This document shows, in pieces, positions 34,419 through 42,721 of a stretch of 64,000 nucleotides of DNA. The translations under genes were made by a program, and so were the position numbers. The DNA is from Halomarina pelagica. Its GTDB lineage: Archaea; Halobacteriota; Halobacteria; Halobacteriales; Haloarculaceae. The notes below the pieces were generated by a model. That model saw nothing but the letters and a program-made list of their open reading frames with translations. It had not been told where the DNA came from and made no database searches. The stretch is from contig NZ_CP100454.1 of the NCBI RefSeq assembly GCF_024228315.1, forward strand, positions 372,001 through 436,000, read 5' to 3'. Position 1 is the first letter of the stretch; each line of letters starts with the position of its first letter.

Positions 34419-34748
34419 TCACCGAAGATACGTCTCCAGCTCGGAGACGACGCGATCGACGAACTCGTCGCTGACCCGACCTTGCCACGCCACTATATCC
34501 TCGATACGTGGAGAGTGGACCGCCCACGGAGAAACGAACGAGTCACGAGGTACGCCACCGATCTTCCAGACTCCGGATTCGAGCGTGAGCGAGTCGTCGT
34601 ACTCCTTCGTCGAGATGGCGACCGCGACGTACTGTTCGTCAGCGAACGGATGGGACTCGTTGTTCACGATGAGCCAGGGACGCTGCCGGTCGTTCCCCAC
34701 TTTGAACGGATCAATACTCCGAACGACGTCACCGCGTTCCGGCTGCAT
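34419..34748 (-). CDS. PemK/MazF-like toxin-family protein
   Basis: A 109-residue protein: ERGDVVRSIDPFKVGNDRQRP is the PemK/MazF opening (RGDVV... then RPWLIV), RPWLIVNNESHPFADEQY and VAISTKE follow as beta strands, and SFVSPWAVHSP and VDRVVSELETYL close the fold. Bacterial members are sequence-specific endoribonucleases. It starts directly after the stop codon of the winged-helix gene, so the two form an operon resembling a toxin-antitoxin module. Toxin activity is unproven. Confidence 0.75.
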   Translation of the reverse strand: MQPERGDVVRSIDPFKVGNDRQRPWLIVNNESHPFADEQYVAVAISTKEYDDSLTLESGVWKIGGVPRDSFVSPWAVHSPRIEDIVAWQGRVSDEFVDRVVSELETYLR

Positions 34749-35114
34749 CTATCGATCGTCTCGCTCGCTCGGGTGGGGCGTTTCCGGGGCAGTAGACTCC
34801 CATTCGTCGGCGTCGATGCCGCCGTCTTCCTCGTCGAGCCTCTCGGTAACGGTGTGAAGATCGTATGCAGCAGCTACGCGGTCCAAGTCGTCCGTTATCG
34901 CCCAGTACTCCCTCTTGTGCCGAACGAGATCGCGGTCCTTCAGCCGGGAGAGGGCGGTTCCCACCGTGTTCGGGTCCTCGTCGATCCCGGCTGCGATCTC
35001 CGACCGGGTGAACGCCTGCTCTCGATGGCTGTAGAGATAGGCGAGTACCTGCTTCGGGACGCTCGATCCACGCGGAAGCTCTCCCGACTCGAAGTCGTCG
35101 ATACTTACGGGCAT
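34749..35114 (-). CDS. Winged-helix (MarR-like) protein upstream of PemK-like gene
   Basis: A 121-residue protein. PVSIDDFESGELPRGSSVPK precedes a winged helix: VLAYLYSHREQAFTRSEIAA, GIDEDPNTVGTALSRLKDRD as recognition helix, and HKREYWAITD as wing. An acidic tail ends ERDDR. The start at 35114 gives this typical N-terminus; the longer frame adds 26 unlikely residues. It abuts the PemK-like gene with no spacing and may act as antitoxin and autorepressor. Confidence 0.75.
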   Translation of the reverse strand: MPVSIDDFESGELPRGSSVPKQVLAYLYSHREQAFTRSEIAAGIDEDPNTVGTALSRLKDRDLVRHKREYWAITDDLDRVAAAYDLHTVTERLDEEDGGIDADEWESTAPETPHPSERDDR

Positions 35115-35213
35115 ACTGTGTAATAGGCGTGCCGATGTAATGAGCGTACTGCTGTGCTGACCTGCTACCAGTAGTTCGGTTAACGCTAGCATGCCTCGCG
35201 ACGCCCCCGCCCG

Positions 35214-35873
35214 TCACTCCACGAGCGCGACGACGTCGTGAAGCGAGTCCACCTCGAACGTCGGCGCGACCGAGAGGTCGACGTCGCGGCGGTGAGAACG
35301 GCGGAGAAACACGGAGTCCAGTCCCGCCCTGTGAGCCGCGACGACGTCGCTCTCGCTGTCGCCGACGTAGAGCGCCGACTCCGCGCTCAGGTCCGCGAGG
35401 GCCCGCTCGAGGTAGTGCGCGTTCGGTTTCTTCAGCGAGAGGCTCTCGATGGTCATCTCGCGTCCGTAGAAGGTGTCGAACAGCGGACGCAGGTCGAAGA
35501 AGTCCAGTTTGAACTCGACGGTGCTGTGGTGGTTGTTACTCACGACGCCACGGTTTTCCGGGAGTTCGGCGATTGCCGTCACGTCGTCGTAGCGGGTTCG
35601 GAGATTCGCCCTGAACGCCTCGAACTGCGACCGCTCGTCGTGGCGTTCGCGCGCGTCCCAGAACGTCTCCGCGTCGAGGTCGTACGCGGCGCAGATCTCG
35701 CGAAGTCCGTCGACGGTCACCCCGCTCGTGAGGTCGAGCAGGTGTCGGCGCTCTGGATCGTCGACGCCAACCTCGCGGAACGCCGCTCGCGTGGCCTCGA
35801 TCTGCGTCTCGCTTGCCGGCGGCTCCACGAGGACTCCGTCGCTGTCGAACAGGACCGCGTCGTACTCCGTCAC
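35214..35873 (-). CDS. HAD-superfamily hydrolase
   Basis: A 219-residue phosphatase-like protein. Motif I is LFDSDGVLVEP (nucleophile and acid Asp), motif II is VVSNNH, the Lys is in SLKKPNAHY and motif III is YVGDSESDVVAAHRAG. The cap is helical, as in phosphoglycolate phosphatase-like enzymes. It is 63 bp downstream of the PEP-synthase-like gene on the same strand, so it may be in one transcript. Substrate unknown. Confidence 0.88.
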   Translation of the reverse strand: MTEYDAVLFDSDGVLVEPPASETQIEATRAAFREVGVDDPERRHLLDLTSGVTVDGLREICAAYDLDAETFWDARERHDERSQFEAFRANLRTRYDDVTAIAELPENRGVVSNNHHSTVEFKLDFFDLRPLFDTFYGREMTIESLSLKKPNAHYLERALADLSAESALYVGDSESDVVAAHRAGLDSVFLRRSHRRDVDLSVAPTFEVDSLHDVVALVE

Positions 35874-35936
35874 GTTCGCTACGTCACCGCGACGGACCGT
35901 TAGCCCTTTCGACCGGTCGGTCCCTCCGGGCCCGTC

Positions 35937-38624
35937 TCAATCGCGGTCGAGGGGTTCGACGGTCCCGCGCGTGCCGTCGATCCGGACGCGCTCGCCGGTC
36001 CGAATCGTCGCCGTGGCCCCGGCGACCGCGGCGACGGCCGGGAGGCCGTACTCGCGCGCGACCAGCGCCCCGTGGGTCATCCGTCCGCCGGCCTCCATCA
36101 CGAGCCCCGCCGCGTTCAGAAAGAGCGGCGTCCACCCGGGATCCGTCGAGGGGGCGACGAGGATCTCCCCGCGCTCGAGCGTCTCCCGGGCGGGGTCACG
36201 GATCACGCGGGCCGGCCCCTCGACGACGCCCGCGGAGACCGGCGTCCCGGTGAGCGTCCCCTCCGAACCCTCGACGTCCCCCGTCACCGTCGGAGCCTCG
36301 CCCTCGCTCGTGAGTAGCGGCGGGGCGTTCATCGAGGCGTAGCGATCGTGAGTCCGCCGACGGGCGTCGAGGTCGGCGTCGATCGGCGCGTTCCGCTCGA
36401 GCGCGTCGAGCAACTCGTCCCGGCGGAGATACCACACGTCGTCCGGCCGATCGAGGCGACCGTCGGCGGCCAGCGCCTCCCCCGCGTCGGAGACCTCCTC
36501 GTGGACGGCCGCGAAGAGGTGGGCAACTCCCTGTTTGGGGTACTCTCGAAGCTGAATCCCGCCGCGGTACGCCCGAATCGATCGCCGGACGACCCGCCTC
36601 CGTATCGGTCCGAGGACGCCGCGATCGGCGCGCGCTTCGAGGCGGGCGGCCGCCTCCTCGGCGTCGCGTTCCAACCGCCGCAGGTGCTCCCTGTGCGCTC
36701 CGCGGTCGCTCCGGGCGAGGTTCCCCCGGATCGTCCGTAGCAACGTGGCGGGGTCGTCCCTCCAGCGCGGCCGGCTGAGGTCGATCTCGCCGCTCGTCCG
36801 GTGGCCGAACTCGTCGAGGTACTCGTCCAGGGCGACCGCGAATGCCTCCCCGCCCTCCACCTCCTCGATCTCCGGGAGCGACGCCCCCCGCCGTAGCGCG
36901 TCACGGACGTCGGGGCGCTCGCGAGCGAGGTCGGCGAGGTCCCCCAGTCGCTGGTTCATCCGCGTGACGAGTTCCGCCTCGAACCCCTTGCCGATCGCGT
37001 CCACCTCGGCGCGGGCGTCGGGGACCAGACGTACGAGGCCCCGCTCGGCGACGAGGCTCGTCACCAGATGGGGTCCGATCCGGGGGAGGGCCCCGGTGAG
37101 TACCGTCGACAGGTCGGTCCCCTCGAAGGCCGCCCGGACGCGCCCGGCGGGGGTATCGGGATCGCGGACGCGCGCCGCCAGTCTCTCGCCCCACGCCTCG
37201 ATCCAGGCCCGTTCCCGCTCGGGGTCCGGGGGGCCGATCGCGAGGTCCCTGACGGACCGGGCGAGTATTCGTGAGACGACGGCCCCGAGAACCGGGAGAC
37301 CGCGGCGGACCGCGCCGGCCACCGCGAGCGCGTCCGTCGATCGCCCCCGGTCGGGGAACGCGTCCCGGCGTCGGGCGAGCAGGTCCCGGAGGGCGTCCGA
37401 CGCCGGTTCGTTGACCGCCGCGATCCGACCCGGGAGCGCTCGGCGGAGGGGACCGACGCGTAGCGGCGGCGTCAGATCGAGGTAGATGCGGTCGCCGGCT
37501 TCGACCACCCATCGCCAGCGAGCGTCGTCGGCCCGAAGCGCGTCCGCGCCGCCCTCCATGAACCCGCGCCAGAAGTCCACGACCAGCGGCGGCAACGCCT
37601 CGGGCATCGCCTGGGCGTGACCGAAGCTCAGGTAGACGCGGAGGCGGTCGTCCGCCGGCGGCGGCGAGGGGAGCGGGAACAGCGACGTAATCGGACGGGA
37701 CTGGAGGAGCACGAACTCCCCGTCTGCGAGCGCCCACTCGACGTCCTGCGGATCCCCGAGCAGGTCCTCGACCCGCCCGCCGAGGTCGACGAGCGCGCGC
37801 AGCTGCGCGTCCGATAGCACGCGCGACTCCCGCCTCCCGGAGGGGAGTTCCACCGTCTCCGTCCCCCCGCGTTCGCCCGCGCCCGACCGGAGGGCGTGGC
37901 TCTTCTCGCCGATCTCGTACGCGAGTACCTCCCCGGTTCTCCGATCGACGCGGGCGTTGTCGGGCGAGACGGTGCCGGCGACCACCGTGTCGCCGAGGCC
38001 GAAGTTGGCGTCGATCGACGCGACGCACCGATTGCCGGACGCGGGGTCGGCGGTGAAGAGCACGCCGGCGGCCTCGGGGTCGACCATCGCCTGGACGACC
38101 ACCGCCATGGCGACCTCGGAGTGCGGGACGCCGTTGCGCAGACGATACGCCACGGCGCGCTCCGTGAACAGGCTCGACAGGCACTCGCGGATCCGGTCGA
38201 GGACCTCTCGACCGCCGACGCCGAGGAACGTCTCGTGCTGACCCGCGAACGACGCGGTCGGCAGGTCCTCCGCCGTCGCGCTCGATCGGACGGCGTACGT
38301 CCCCGCGTCGAGTGCGTCGAGCGCGTCCGCGACGTCCCGTCGGACCGCCGCCGGGAGGCCCCGCCGCTCGATCCTCGACCGTACCGCCGCGCTGCGCTCG
38401 GCGATCGCCTCGGCGTCCCCCGGGTCCAGTCCCTCCAGCGATTCGATCGCCGTCCTGATCGCCGGCGTGTCGGCGACGGCTCGGTACGCGGCGGTCGTCA
38501 CGCAGACCCCGGGCGGGACGGCAAAGCCCGCCGCGACGAGGCGCGCGAGGGCCGCGCCCTTCCCGCCGGTCGACGCGAGGTCCGTCGCGGCCTCGTCCTC
38601 CAGAGGGAGTGCAAACTGGTTCAT
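35937..38624 (-). CDS. PEP-synthase/rifampin phosphotransferase-like enzyme
   Basis: An 895-residue three-domain protein. The N-terminal ATP-grasp part begins FALPLEDEAATDLASTGGKG and includes TYAVRSSATAEDLPTASFAG and VEWALADGEFVLLQSRP. A long central region (about 330-750) is unlike PEP synthase but similar in position to the rifampin-binding domain of RPH. The C-terminal swivelling domain has GGRMTHGALVAREYGLP with catalytic His851. A PEP-binding TIM barrel is missing. It would therefore move phosphate from ATP to an unknown acceptor; rifampin itself is only a family precedent. Confidence 0.82.
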   Translation of the reverse strand: MNQFALPLEDEAATDLASTGGKGAALARLVAAGFAVPPGVCVTTAAYRAVADTPAIRTAIESLEGLDPGDAEAIAERSAAVRSRIERRGLPAAVRRDVADALDALDAGTYAVRSSATAEDLPTASFAGQHETFLGVGGREVLDRIRECLSSLFTERAVAYRLRNGVPHSEVAMAVVVQAMVDPEAAGVLFTADPASGNRCVASIDANFGLGDTVVAGTVSPDNARVDRRTGEVLAYEIGEKSHALRSGAGERGGTETVELPSGRRESRVLSDAQLRALVDLGGRVEDLLGDPQDVEWALADGEFVLLQSRPITSLFPLPSPPPADDRLRVYLSFGHAQAMPEALPPLVVDFWRGFMEGGADALRADDARWRWVVEAGDRIYLDLTPPLRVGPLRRALPGRIAAVNEPASDALRDLLARRRDAFPDRGRSTDALAVAGAVRRGLPVLGAVVSRILARSVRDLAIGPPDPERERAWIEAWGERLAARVRDPDTPAGRVRAAFEGTDLSTVLTGALPRIGPHLVTSLVAERGLVRLVPDARAEVDAIGKGFEAELVTRMNQRLGDLADLARERPDVRDALRRGASLPEIEEVEGGEAFAVALDEYLDEFGHRTSGEIDLSRPRWRDDPATLLRTIRGNLARSDRGAHREHLRRLERDAEEAAARLEARADRGVLGPIRRRVVRRSIRAYRGGIQLREYPKQGVAHLFAAVHEEVSDAGEALAADGRLDRPDDVWYLRRDELLDALERNAPIDADLDARRRTHDRYASMNAPPLLTSEGEAPTVTGDVEGSEGTLTGTPVSAGVVEGPARVIRDPARETLERGEILVAPSTDPGWTPLFLNAAGLVMEAGGRMTHGALVAREYGLPAVAAVAGATATIRTGERVRIDGTRGTVEPLDRD

Positions 38625-38827
38625 TTCAACTGTCGACGGGGCTGTGGCGTCGCGTCCCTAGCCGGTGGCGGTAGATTCATCCGACCTACGTCCAGGGTAG
38701 GACGGGTTTCGTCAACTACCTGGCGGTGTTCGCGGCCCGTACCAGTGCCTCGGCGGCCGGATATGTCCCAATCCCACTCCACGGAAGCGGGCACACGAAC
38801 GGACCTGACGTGGGAGCGACTGAGCCC

Positions 38828-40180
38828 TCAGCCGGCCGGCCTGAGCACGCGCCACGCGACCGAGGGGTGCAGCAGTGAGGTAGGGGGCTGCTGCATCGAG
38901 AGGACACGATTGAAGGCGTCGGTCAGTTCGGCGTCGGTGTGGGCGTTGCGGAAGAGCCGAGATAGATACCAGTTGAAGAAGGCAGTCCCACGCGGCCTGT
39001 GGCCTTCTGTCTCTGGAAAGCTGAAGTCGGCACCGGTCGCCATCGTCCACGCGACGTCTATCACCGCTGCGACGCGATCGAAGAAACGGAGTGCGAGCTC
39101 CTCGCGGCCACCGTTCGCGAGCGCCCGGTGGAGCACCAGGGCTTCGAGCGCGGCCACCGACATGCCCTGTCCGTAGATCGGGTTGAAACTCGCGATCGCG
39201 TCGCCGATCACGACCAGGCCGTCCGGGAATCGGTCGAGGTCCTCGTATCGATACCGGCGATTGGCCGGAAAGGGGTAGCGATGAATGTCCCCGCTGACCT
39301 GCGGGTACTCAACGAGGAGTCGCTTCAGCTCGGGGGTCGGAAGGCTCGCAGCGAAGTCCACGAAGCCCTCGGTGTCCGTCGGGGGATGGTCGCCGTGTAC
39401 GCCGTGCAGGTTCACCAGCCAGCGATCGCCTTCGACGGGAGCCGCCAGACCACCGCGGGTACGAGGTGTCTCCGCCAGTACGGTGAATGTCCGGCAGTCG
39501 TCGGCGGGTCGCTCGATGAGGGTCGTACTGTAGGCTACGTCGATGCAAACCTCGTTGAGCGGGGGCGGTGTGTACCCGTGTCGCTCCAGCCAGGCCGGAG
39601 TCCGGCTCGTTCGTCCGGTAGCATCGACGACCAACTCCGCAGAAATTTCCTCCCGCTCGGCGTCTCGATTCCGGATCACCACGCCCTCCACGACGGTCGC
39701 TTCGTCGGTGACGAGGTACTCCGTGAACTGACAACCGGCTCGCATCTGGACCCCATCAAGCGTGAAGACATGCCGTCGGACCAGTTGCTCGTACAACGGT
39801 CTAGTTGCTGAGTACAGCACGAATGGATCTGTTCCAGCAGTGAGGAAGCCACCCCGACTGTAGTTGTAGAGATCACTCCGACCATCGATCAACACCCCAC
39901 CAGTCGCTAGCAACGCCTCGCTGTATCCGGGCAATAAGTCTTCAAGCGTAATCCGGCCGGCCTCCCACAGGATATGGGGTTGCCGTGCCTGGGGTACCCC
40001 ACGACGGGCGACAGGCTCGTCGGGGAGGGAGTCCCGTTCGATGACCGTGACGGTGTCGAATCCATCCGCGAGGACGCGAGCGGCGCATAGACCGGCCATG
40101 CTCGCTCCGACCACTACCGCGTGGTCACCAACCTCTGGAATCCGAGTGCTGTCGTACCGCGAAACGGTTGCCAGGGTCAT
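38828..40180 (-). CDS. FAD-dependent oxidoreductase (monooxygenase-like)
   Basis: A 450-residue flavoprotein: HAVVVGASMAGLCAARVLAD is the FAD-binding loop, ELVVDATGRTSRTPAWL the second motif, and DGLVVIGDAIASFNPIYGQGMS the GD motif. Similar to aromatic-ring/polyketide monooxygenases and tetracycline-type hydroxylases. The ATG overlaps the stop of a poorly supported 105-codon ORF. The substrate is unknown. Confidence 0.85.
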   Translation of the reverse strand: MTLATVSRYDSTRIPEVGDHAVVVGASMAGLCAARVLADGFDTVTVIERDSLPDEPVARRGVPQARQPHILWEAGRITLEDLLPGYSEALLATGGVLIDGRSDLYNYSRGGFLTAGTDPFVLYSATRPLYEQLVRRHVFTLDGVQMRAGCQFTEYLVTDEATVVEGVVIRNRDAEREEISAELVVDATGRTSRTPAWLERHGYTPPPLNEVCIDVAYSTTLIERPADDCRTFTVLAETPRTRGGLAAPVEGDRWLVNLHGVHGDHPPTDTEGFVDFAASLPTPELKRLLVEYPQVSGDIHRYPFPANRRYRYEDLDRFPDGLVVIGDAIASFNPIYGQGMSVAALEALVLHRALANGGREELALRFFDRVAAVIDVAWTMATGADFSFPETEGHRPRGTAFFNWYLSRLFRNAHTDAELTDAFNRVLSMQQPPTSLLHPSVAWRVLRPAG

Positions 40181-40494
40181 GACGGCAGCCCTCTCAACCG
40201 GTGACGTTCCAGTTTTCTCGTCGTGTACTCAGAGATTCCACCGATCCCGCCGACCGTATCTGTGCTGTCACTGCGGCAGCGGCCAGTTGCGCTACTCGCT
40301 GCGGACTCTCGGTGCAAGCACTGACAGGTGTCGTCAAGTACTTCGGTTAGCTGCAGCGCGAAGCAAGTACCAGCTCGGGACCGGACATACTCCCCCCTTC
40401 GTTCGCCGATGTCAGTCGTCTCTCCAAGTCCCCTCTCCGGTTGTATTAGACACGTCGGGTTCACGACCGATGTAGGCTGATTCTGTGTCGTCAT
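40177..40494 (-). CDS. Weakly supported ORF preceding the flavoprotein gene
   Basis: A 105-codon frame starting MTTQNQPTSVVNP whose stop overlaps the flavoprotein ATG (ATGA). A TATA-like gattatacc (minus strand, 40532-40540) is placed to start transcription close to its ATG. Against it, the composition is Arg/Cys/Ser-rich rather than acidic and no domain is visible. It could be a real small protein, a decayed gene, or an untranslated leader. Confidence 0.3.
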   Translation of the reverse strand: MTTQNQPTSVVNPTCLIQPERGLGETTDIGERRGEYVRSRAGTCFALQLTEVLDDTCQCLHRESAASSATGRCRSDSTDTVGGIGGISEYTTRKLERHRLRGLPS

Positions 40495-40531
40495 CGCCCC
40501 TCGAAGGTAACAGATCCCGCGCAGGGGGATA

Positions 40532-40540
40532 GGTATAATC
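40532..40540 (-). promoter_or_regulatory. TATA-like box upstream of the flavoprotein gene
   Basis: gattatacc on the minus strand. It predicts a transcript beginning near 40505-40510, giving a leader of over 300 bases before the flavoprotein unless the ORF at 40177-40494 is translated. Apart from that ORF, the rest of 40181-40653 shows nothing recognisable. Confidence 0.45.
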
Positions 40541-40653
40541 AGTACGACATTTCTGTAAACTCGCTTTCCGTACTCCGTTACTGTAGGTGCTCCGACAATC
40601 GATGCTGGCGGCAGGTGGAGACCGTACGCTCTCCCGGCTACGGGCGAACGGAG

Positions 40654-41589
40654 TCACCTATCGACTTCTACGACGGTGCCCGTCTCGTCGAGGACGACGC
40701 GGAGTTCGTCTCCCCTGTGCGGCACGGTGATTCGAAGGCGCGTCGGATCCGTCGCCAGGAGTTCCTCTCGCCACTCGAAACTCCGGCAGATCGCCTCCCA
40801 CGATACCGATGCGTGTTCGATGCCGCGCTCGTAGTAGAACGAAACGACGGCGGGATGGCGGTGAACCGGTGCCCAACTGGGACTCCGCCAGGCGAACTTG
40901 CAGGACTCGCAGACGAACGTGAGTATCCCCAGAAAGTAGAACCCACACGCATCGCAGAGGTCGTACCCGACTTCGTGATCTTCACACGCCGCGAGCGACG
41001 CGTCCACGGTGCCACCGCACGCCGGACAGACGCCGTCGCTCATCGTCTCGAACCGGCGGATCGAATACGCGATGGTGGCGTCGAAGATCTCGTCGGATTC
41101 GCGGTTCCGGAGTCCCTCGGGCGGCAGGCCGAACCCGAAGATCCGCCCGTCTCTCTGCGGCCAGTATCCCTCGCACTCGGTACACCGCGCCCAGACGGTC
41201 CCGTCCTCGTAGGTGATCTCGACCGGGCTATCACAGCGCCCGCAGGTCGCATCGACGACGGCGGGGTCCAGAATCGGATTCTCGGTAGCCGTCCCCGCGA
41301 TGACGGCCCGTACGATCGCGAACCCGGGGGTAGCGAGTTCGTAGCCGCCGTCGGTCCGGCGAACGAAGTGGTCGATCAACCTCCCCAGGTGGTAATTGAA
41401 GTTCCCGGTGTCGTCGATCCCGACGCGGTCGTAGAGTTCCGAAAACGGGACAGCGTTGTCCGCCGCGTACGGATCGTAGGCCTCCCACAGCGCACGCAGG
41501 ATGCCCATGCGCGTCGCGTTGCCCAGGAGCGTGAACGCGCCGTCGGGAGACAACGCGGACGTCCCGTCGTCGTTCGGCTGCGTCGTCAT
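40654..41589 (-). CDS. ArsR-like HTH protein with multiple zinc ribbons
   Basis: A 311-residue protein. Residues about 20-95 are a winged helix (FTLLGNATRMGILRALWEA, FNYHLGRLIDHFVRRTDGG). The rest holds four or five Cys pairs: CGRC, CTEC, CPACGG, CDAC and CESC, forming several zinc ribbons. This layout recurs in haloarchaeal regulators. The start at 41589 (MTTQPNDDG) is preferred over one seven codons upstream. It diverges from the FilR1-like gene at 41791. Target genes are unknown; the neighbouring flavoenzymes are candidates. Confidence 0.82.
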   Translation of the reverse strand: MTTQPNDDGTSALSPDGAFTLLGNATRMGILRALWEAYDPYAADNAVPFSELYDRVGIDDTGNFNYHLGRLIDHFVRRTDGGYELATPGFAIVRAVIAGTATENPILDPAVVDATCGRCDSPVEITYEDGTVWARCTECEGYWPQRDGRIFGFGLPPEGLRNRESDEIFDATIAYSIRRFETMSDGVCPACGGTVDASLAACEDHEVGYDLCDACGFYFLGILTFVCESCKFAWRSPSWAPVHRHPAVVSFYYERGIEHASVSWEAICRSFEWREELLATDPTRLRITVPHRGDELRVVLDETGTVVEVDR

Positions 41590-41762
41590 GCGTACACGTA
41601 CCACTGACACCTACGTAAACCCCGTCTCGGACGATCCGCCCTCCGCACACGGGGTATCGAAGTACACTGTTGTCGGACGGCAGCCCGAGGAACGTCGACG
41701 ACGCCGGCACCGCAACTGACGATTGCCGTCGAACCGCCAAACGTTCACACCGCACCGTACAC

Positions 41763-41769
41763 GTTATAT
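41763..41769 (+). promoter_or_regulatory. TATA box for the FilR1-like gene
   Basis: gttatat centred about 25 bp before the ATG at 41791. This decides that start over an ATG five codons upstream and predicts a leaderless mRNA. Confidence 0.55.
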
Positions 41770-41790
41770 CGTGGCATGCGTACCCACACC

Positions 41791-42615
41791 ATGAGTTCGG
41801 CTATCGAGGACATCGAGTTCCTCGCGCGTTCGGCCCACCGGGTCGGTGTGCTCGACTCGCTCGCGGAGCGTCCGCGCGACCGGAACGATTTACGAGCGGC
41901 GACGGGGGCTTCTTCGCCGACCATGGGAAGGATCCTCGACGATTTCGAGACACGGCGGTGGATCGTCCGGGAGGGGCGGGCATACCGACTGACGCCCCTC
42001 GGTCGGTTCGTCGTGGAGCGGTTCGCGGACCTCCGGGAAGCGATGGAGATCGAGCGAAAGCTACGCGATGTCTGGCGGTGGCTCCCGCGAGAGATGGAGG
42101 GTTTCTCGGTCGACCTGTTCGCCGACGCGGTGGTGTCGTATCCCGGTCCCGGCTATCCCTACCAGCCCGTCGAACGCGTCACGCAGTTGATCGAGGGGAC
42201 CAGCGCGATGCGCGGGTTCGGCACGACGGTGTTCAAGTCGATCAACAACGAGACCGTCTGCCGGGCCGTCGTGGACGGCATGGACTACGAGTACATCTAC
42301 GCCCCGGAGACCCTCGAAGCGACCGTCGCGTGGGATCCAGAGGCAGTCGCGAGGGCGGCCGCGTGCGAGAACTGCACCATCCTCGTGCACGACGACCTCC
42401 CCGACGAGCATCGGTGCGGTCTCGGCATCTTCGACGACCGTGTCGGCATCTGCTGTCACGACGCAGAGACGGGGATGCTCGAGGCCGTGATCGACACCGA
42501 CTCGCCGGAGGCTCGCGAGTGGGCCGTCTCGGTCTTCGAACGGCACCGGGTCGACGCGCGGTCGGTCGACGGCGGTGAGAAGGCAGCGCTCTTTCCGTCG
42601 GAACTCATCACGTGA
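41791..42615 (+). CDS. HTH transcriptional regulator, FilR1-like
   Basis: A 274-residue protein with the same architecture as the one at 24789: winged helix (IEFLARSAHRVGVLDSLAER, GASSPTMGRILDDFETRRW, GRAYRLTPLGRF) and a C-terminal sensor-like domain (NNETVCRAVVDGMDYEYIYA, CENCTILVHDDLPDEHRCG). It is 107 bp upstream of a flavin oxidase gene, with a triple half-site palindrome between them, so it probably controls that gene. Confidence 0.87.
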   Translation: MSSAIEDIEFLARSAHRVGVLDSLAERPRDRNDLRAATGASSPTMGRILDDFETRRWIVREGRAYRLTPLGRFVVERFADLREAMEIERKLRDVWRWLPREMEGFSVDLFADAVVSYPGPGYPYQPVERVTQLIEGTSAMRGFGTTVFKSINNETVCRAVVDGMDYEYIYAPETLEATVAWDPEAVARAAACENCTILVHDDLPDEHRCGLGIFDDRVGICCHDAETGMLEAVIDTDSPEAREWAVSVFERHRVDARSVDGGEKAALFPSELIT

Positions 42616-42648
42616 ACGGTCACGACGGGCTCGTGTCGACCAGAGTCC

Positions 42649-42671
42649 TTTCACGTCGTGAAATATTTCAC
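42649..42671 (+). promoter_or_regulatory. Operator-like triple half-site TTTCAC/GTGAAA/TTTCAC
   Basis: TTTCAC-gtc-GTGAAA-ta-TTTCAC: three half-sites alternating in orientation, making two overlapping palindromes (42649-42663 and 42658-42671). The AT-rich centre (aaatattt) could double as the TATA box of the oxidase gene starting at 42722. A repressor bound here would block the promoter. The adjacent FilR1-like protein is the obvious candidate. Confidence 0.6.
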
Positions 42672-42721
42672 TAGAAATCTACAATTCAGTCCCGGGTGTC
42701 AAAGAGCGTGGGTACGAAGCC

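Noticed and set aside
34236-35123. A 295-codon plus-strand ORF over the toxin operon
   Set aside because: It lies antisense to two recognisable genes (PemK-like and winged-helix) and overlaps the small ORF at 34172.
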